Below are positions 5,055-6,939 of a stretch of 6,939 nucleotides of DNA, piece by piece. Under the pieces are notes generated by a model. The model was not told the origin of the DNA and made no database searches. It saw only the letters and a list, made by a program, of their open reading frames with translations. Numbering within the stretch: position 1 is the first letter of the stretch; each line of letters opens with the position of its first letter. The stretch comes from Candidatus Poseidoniaceae archaeon (GTDB lineage Archaea; Thermoplasmatota; Poseidoniia; Poseidoniales; Poseidoniaceae): assembly GCA_013329355.1 (NCBI GenBank), contig DUKK01000101.1:1153-8091 (forward strand). Direction: 5' to 3'. The position numbers were made by a program, and so were the translations under genes.

Positions 5055-5312
5055 ATGAGTAATCCGGTAAGATATGAAGAAAAGTTCTCATTTGATGACT
5101 TGGTTGAAACCCAATCAGAATCAAAAAGCCCAGTTTGGAGTGACAAACTGACCACCAAATTCGCCCACCCCAGCGGCAGAATCCCATCCCATTCTGCTGC
5201 TGTTGGGTGGCAACCAATCCACATACCTGGAATGAATAAGCAAGAACCTGTTTATTCATCGACCATCCGTGGATTAGTGCGCAGAATCAGAAATAACAGA
5301 GGTGAAGCTTGA
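5055..5312 (+). CDS. Hypothetical protein, 85 residues
   Basis: I do not recognise this protein. It is soluble in appearance, with an acidic first third (about residues 8-23), a middle rich in Ser, Pro, His and Trp (S40-G-R-I-P-S-H, G51-W-Q-P-I-H-I-P-G-M), and a basic end, I71-R-G-L-V-R-R-I-R-N-N-R. Low hydrophobicity and a basic tail suggest a nucleic-acid-associated or partly disordered protein; that is inference. ATG at 5055 is preferred because a TATA-like box lies 25 nt upstream. The stop TGA shares one base with the start of the next gene (TGATG), so the two are almost certainly translated from one mRNA, which supports this being a real gene. It may act together with the winged-helix-like protein downstream. 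Confidence 0.6.
   Translation: MSNPVRYEEKFSFDDLVETQSESKSPVWSDKLTTKFAHPSGRIPSHSAAVGWQPIHIPGMNKQEPVYSSTIRGLVRRIRNNRGEA
5299..5305 (+). promoter_or_regulatory. Ribosome binding site GAGGTGA for the 5312 gene
   Basis: GAGGTGA matches the anti-Shine-Dalgarno end of archaeal 16S rRNA well and lies 6 nt before the ATG at 5312. It decides that start over the TTG at 5309 and fits re-initiation at the TGATG junction. Confidence 0.65.
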
Positions 5313-5548
5313 TGAGCAGAACCCGCAGACTACGGACAGAAATTGTCGATTTCTTGAGTTCGGTTGGTGAAGCAAACACTACAACGATTCTAGAGCATGT
5401 CAACAGACGCTTTCGCTGGGGAGCAACCATGAATCAACTTGGTAATGTGCTGGCGAGAGATAGCCGATTCTCCAAGGTAGGCTTTGATGAGGGAACCGAT
5501 GTTGGCGGCTTCAGGACTCGCGTATGTGTATGGTCGATGGCCTCTTAA
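5312..5548 (+). CDS. Small putative winged helix-turn-helix protein
   Basis: This 78-residue protein has the look of a compact winged helix. A first helix (about 4-17, TRRLRTEIVDFLSS) is followed by a short Gly turn, a second helix starting at T23-T-T-I-L-E-H-V-N, and a third helix with T39-M-N-Q-L-G-N-V-L-A-R as the likely recognition helix. A strand-turn-strand wing follows (F53-S-K-V-G ... G66-F-R-T-R-V-C-V-W). Basic residues are spread over the first and third helices. The fold is judged by eye and could also serve protein contacts. Start: ATG at 5312 with GAGGTGA 6 nt upstream, overlapping the previous stop by one base. The DGGGP synthase start lies 37 nt after its stop, so regulation of membrane-lipid synthesis is a reasonable but untested guess. 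Confidence 0.65.
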   Translation: MSRTRRLRTEIVDFLSSVGEANTTTILEHVNRRFRWGATMNQLGNVLARDSRFSKVGFDEGTDVGGFRTRVCVWSMAS

Positions 5549-5585
5549 CGAACAACATCAAATTCTGGGAACTATACCATTCACC

Positions 5586-6464
5586 ATGGGCGGCGGGATA
5601 TTAGCGTATCTTCAACTGATGCGCATGAAGAATGTTATTTTAGCTTCAATTACCGTCCCGCTCGGCGCCCAATTTGCGATTGGTGATTCGTGGGCATCTG
5701 ACCAACTCACTGAGGTAATTACACAAATCCTTGCGGTTATATTTTTCATCGGCGCCGGCAATACCATGAATGATATCAAGGACGTTGCTATCGACAAATC
5801 AGCTCATCCTGAAAGACCTCTAGCGGCTGAATTGATTAGTCTTGAAAATGCTAAGAAATTTGCTTACCTACTATGGATTCTGAGTATATCGTTCGTAATT
5901 ATTGGAGCTTACTTGCTTCATTCAAGAGGTGAGTCGCCTGTCGAGTTGATCATAATTTACGTCACTGCCGTAGCCCTGATGATAACTTATGATCACGGCC
6001 CAGCGCTGAAAAATACTGGTCTTAAAGGCAATGTTGCAATTTCGATTATGGTCGGTGCAGTAATATTGTACGGCGCATCAAGTGTCGGAAATTTGTGGAC
6101 ACATTTGGTGTGGTGGACAGCAGGAGTAGTGTTTTTTGCTAATTTGGCCCGTGAGATTATCAAAGATTGCCAAGATATGGAAGCGGACCAAGGAATTAGA
6201 ACTACCCTGCCAATGAGCCTTGGTTTAGTAAAATCAAGAATGCTAGCCTATGTTGTGGTCATGGCTGCACTAGTATGTCTCTACATACCTTATTGGCAAG
6301 GACCGTTTGAATTTAACCAACTGATCTACCAAACCCCAGCAATATTGATGCTCATTACACTTAATCGTGAACTGGCCGTAGGTAATGATTACCAGGCAGC
6401 ATCAAAAATACGCATAGCAATGTTACTTGGATTGGTTGGATTCATTGTGCCAATGCAAATTTAA
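5586..6464 (+). CDS. ubiA: UbiA-family prenyltransferase, probable digeranylgeranylglyceryl phosphate synthase
   Basis: The enzyme is an integral membrane prenyltransferase, probably adding the second geranylgeranyl chain to geranylgeranylglyceryl phosphate in archaeal ether-lipid synthesis. The 292 residues hold about nine membrane segments and both Asp-rich motifs: N62-D63-x-x-D66-x-x-x-D70 followed by HPERPL (74-79), and R189-E-I-I-K193-D194-x-x-D197-x-x-x-D201 followed by RTTLP. The REIIKD form of the second motif is typical of the archaeal DGGGP synthase branch. ATG 5586 is chosen because the family begins a few residues before the first helix (here I5-LAYLQLMRMKN). The frame is open further upstream to TTG 5484 and ATG 5487, which would overlap the winged-helix gene by about 60 nt and add unconserved residues. 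The ribosome binding site is weak (GGGA at 5567-5570). The stop directly abuts that of the convergent carbamoyltransferase gene. Other UbiA functions (quinone or heme synthesis) are less likely given the second motif. Confidence 0.85.
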   Translation: MGGGILAYLQLMRMKNVILASITVPLGAQFAIGDSWASDQLTEVITQILAVIFFIGAGNTMNDIKDVAIDKSAHPERPLAAELISLENAKKFAYLLWILSISFVIIGAYLLHSRGESPVELIIIYVTAVALMITYDHGPALKNTGLKGNVAISIMVGAVILYGASSVGNLWTHLVWWTAGVVFFANLAREIIKDCQDMEADQGIRTTLPMSLGLVKSRMLAYVVVMAALVCLYIPYWQGPFEFNQLIYQTPAILMLITLNRELAVGNDYQAASKIRIAMLLGLVGFIVPMQI

Positions 6465-6939
6465 CTAGGCAATCCCCATGAATTCTCCCATGGTTTCCCA
6501 AGCCTCAATGCTTACTAAGTAAGCAAGTAGTGACATTTGAGCCCACATGCGATTTTCCGCTTGATCAAAGACTATGGAATTTTTATGATCCATCACCCAA
6601 TCAGTGACCTCATCACCACGATGCGCAGGTAAACAATGCATAAATTTCCAATCATTATTCATGTTGCTCACTAGTTGTTCATTTACTTGAAATCCGTCAA
6701 ATGAAGCCACCTTATCTTTCATGTGTTCTTCACCCATCGAGATAAAAACATCAGTATAGACTACATCTGCATCTGTGACTGCTTCTATCGGGTCATTCGT
6801 AGCAACAACCTTACTACCGTTTTTGCCAGCAATGTCACTAGCTCTTTTGACAATATCTTCGGCAGGCTCGTAACCTTTAGGGACGGCATAGTGTATATCG
6901 ATACCGAGCATAGCACAAGCAAGCATCAAATCATGGAGA
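6465..6939 (-). CDS. argF: Ornithine carbamoyltransferase, C-terminal half (5' end outside window)
   Basis: This is the last 157 residues of an ornithine carbamoyltransferase, which joins ornithine and carbamoyl phosphate to make citrulline for arginine synthesis in the cytosol. The reading frame stays open through the right edge; the visible part begins LHDLMLACAMLG and lacks the N-terminal carbamoyl-phosphate domain with its STRTR motif. Ornithine-domain motifs are clear: PKGYEP (20-25), YTDVFISMGEE (61-71) with the substrate-binding Asp, QVNEQL, the signature HCLPAHRGDEVTD (101-113) with the active-site Cys102, and AENRMWAQMSLL (127-138). The HCLPAHRG signature distinguishes it from aspartate carbamoyltransferase. 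Family size is about 300-330 residues, so roughly half is missing. It is transcribed towards the prenyltransferase gene with no bases between the two stop codons. The symbol could equally be argI. Confidence 0.95.
   Translation of the reverse strand, partial: LHDLMLACAMLGIDIHYAVPKGYEPAEDIVKRASDIAGKNGSKVVATNDPIEAVTDADVVYTDVFISMGEEHMKDKVASFDGFQVNEQLVSNMNNDWKFMHCLPAHRGDEVTDWVMDHKNSIVFDQAENRMWAQMSLLAYLVSIEAWETMGEFMGIA

Noticed and set aside
5006..5259. Two minus-strand open frames opposite the 85-residue gene
   Set aside because: The plus-strand reading has a TATA box at the right distance and a TGATG junction to the next gene; the minus frames lack start signals and look like shadows.
5484..5585. 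Longer N-terminus for the prenyltransferase from TTG 5484 or ATG 5487
   Set aside because: It would overlap the winged-helix-like gene by about 60 nt and adds residues unlike the start of UbiA-family proteins, whose first helix follows ATG 5586 closely.

Overview
The window looks like a gene-dense stretch of chromosome from a mesophilic, aerobic archaeon with about 40% GC judged by eye. The archaeal assignment rests on four things. The UbiA-family prenyltransferase at 5586-6464 has the two aspartate-rich motifs expected of digeranylgeranylglyceryl phosphate synthase, which makes archaeal ether lipids. The tRNA-Glu gene does not encode its CCA end. TATA-like boxes lie about 25 nt upstream of several start codons, as expected for TBP/TFB promoters with leaderless mRNAs. 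Several small proteins (a two-C-pair zinc ribbon, a winged-helix-like protein, a two-helix membrane protein) are of kinds common in archaea. Archaeal ether-lipid synthesis beside bacterial- or eukaryote-like SelO, fRMsr and HDAC-family genes would suit marine Euryarchaeota of the Poseidoniales (Marine Group II) type; that lineage is an inference and not proven here.

Layout. Left part, minus strand: an unrecognised protein with a very basic C-terminal half (52-618) and, upstream of it, a small two-helix membrane protein (678-914). A divergent promoter region (915-1001) with two TATA boxes and an imperfect tandem repeat separates these from a compact plus-strand run with gaps of 7, 9, 29 and 38 nt. 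This run holds a 57-residue zinc ribbon (1002-1175), a membrane metal-dependent-hydrolase-like protein (1183-1752), a free methionine-(R)-sulfoxide reductase (1762-2217), a histone-deacetylase-superfamily protein (2247-3197) and the pseudokinase-fold AMP transferase SelO (3236-4759). A minus-strand tRNA-Glu(CTC) follows (4792-4864), with two back-to-back perfect palindromes between it and selO. A roughly 190-nt non-coding stretch with a 22-nt dyad leads to a second plus-strand run: an unrecognised 85-residue protein (5055-5312), a putative winged-helix protein coupled by a TGATG overlap (5312-5548) and the DGGGP synthase (5586-6464). The right end is the C-terminal half of ornithine carbamoyltransferase on the minus strand (6465-6939). 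It converges on the prenyltransferase with zero bases between the two stop codons.

How the genes may work together. The first plus-strand run joins repair of oxidised free methionine (fRMsr), redox-linked protein AMPylation (SelO) and removal of acyl groups (HDAC family), together with a zinc ribbon and a membrane protein of unknown role. This reads as a possible stress or redox protein-modification cluster, although HDAC and SelO may also have their own promoters. The second run places a putative DNA-binding protein directly in front of a membrane-lipid gene, so local control of lipid synthesis is plausible. I see no mobile element, CRISPR array, or rRNA.
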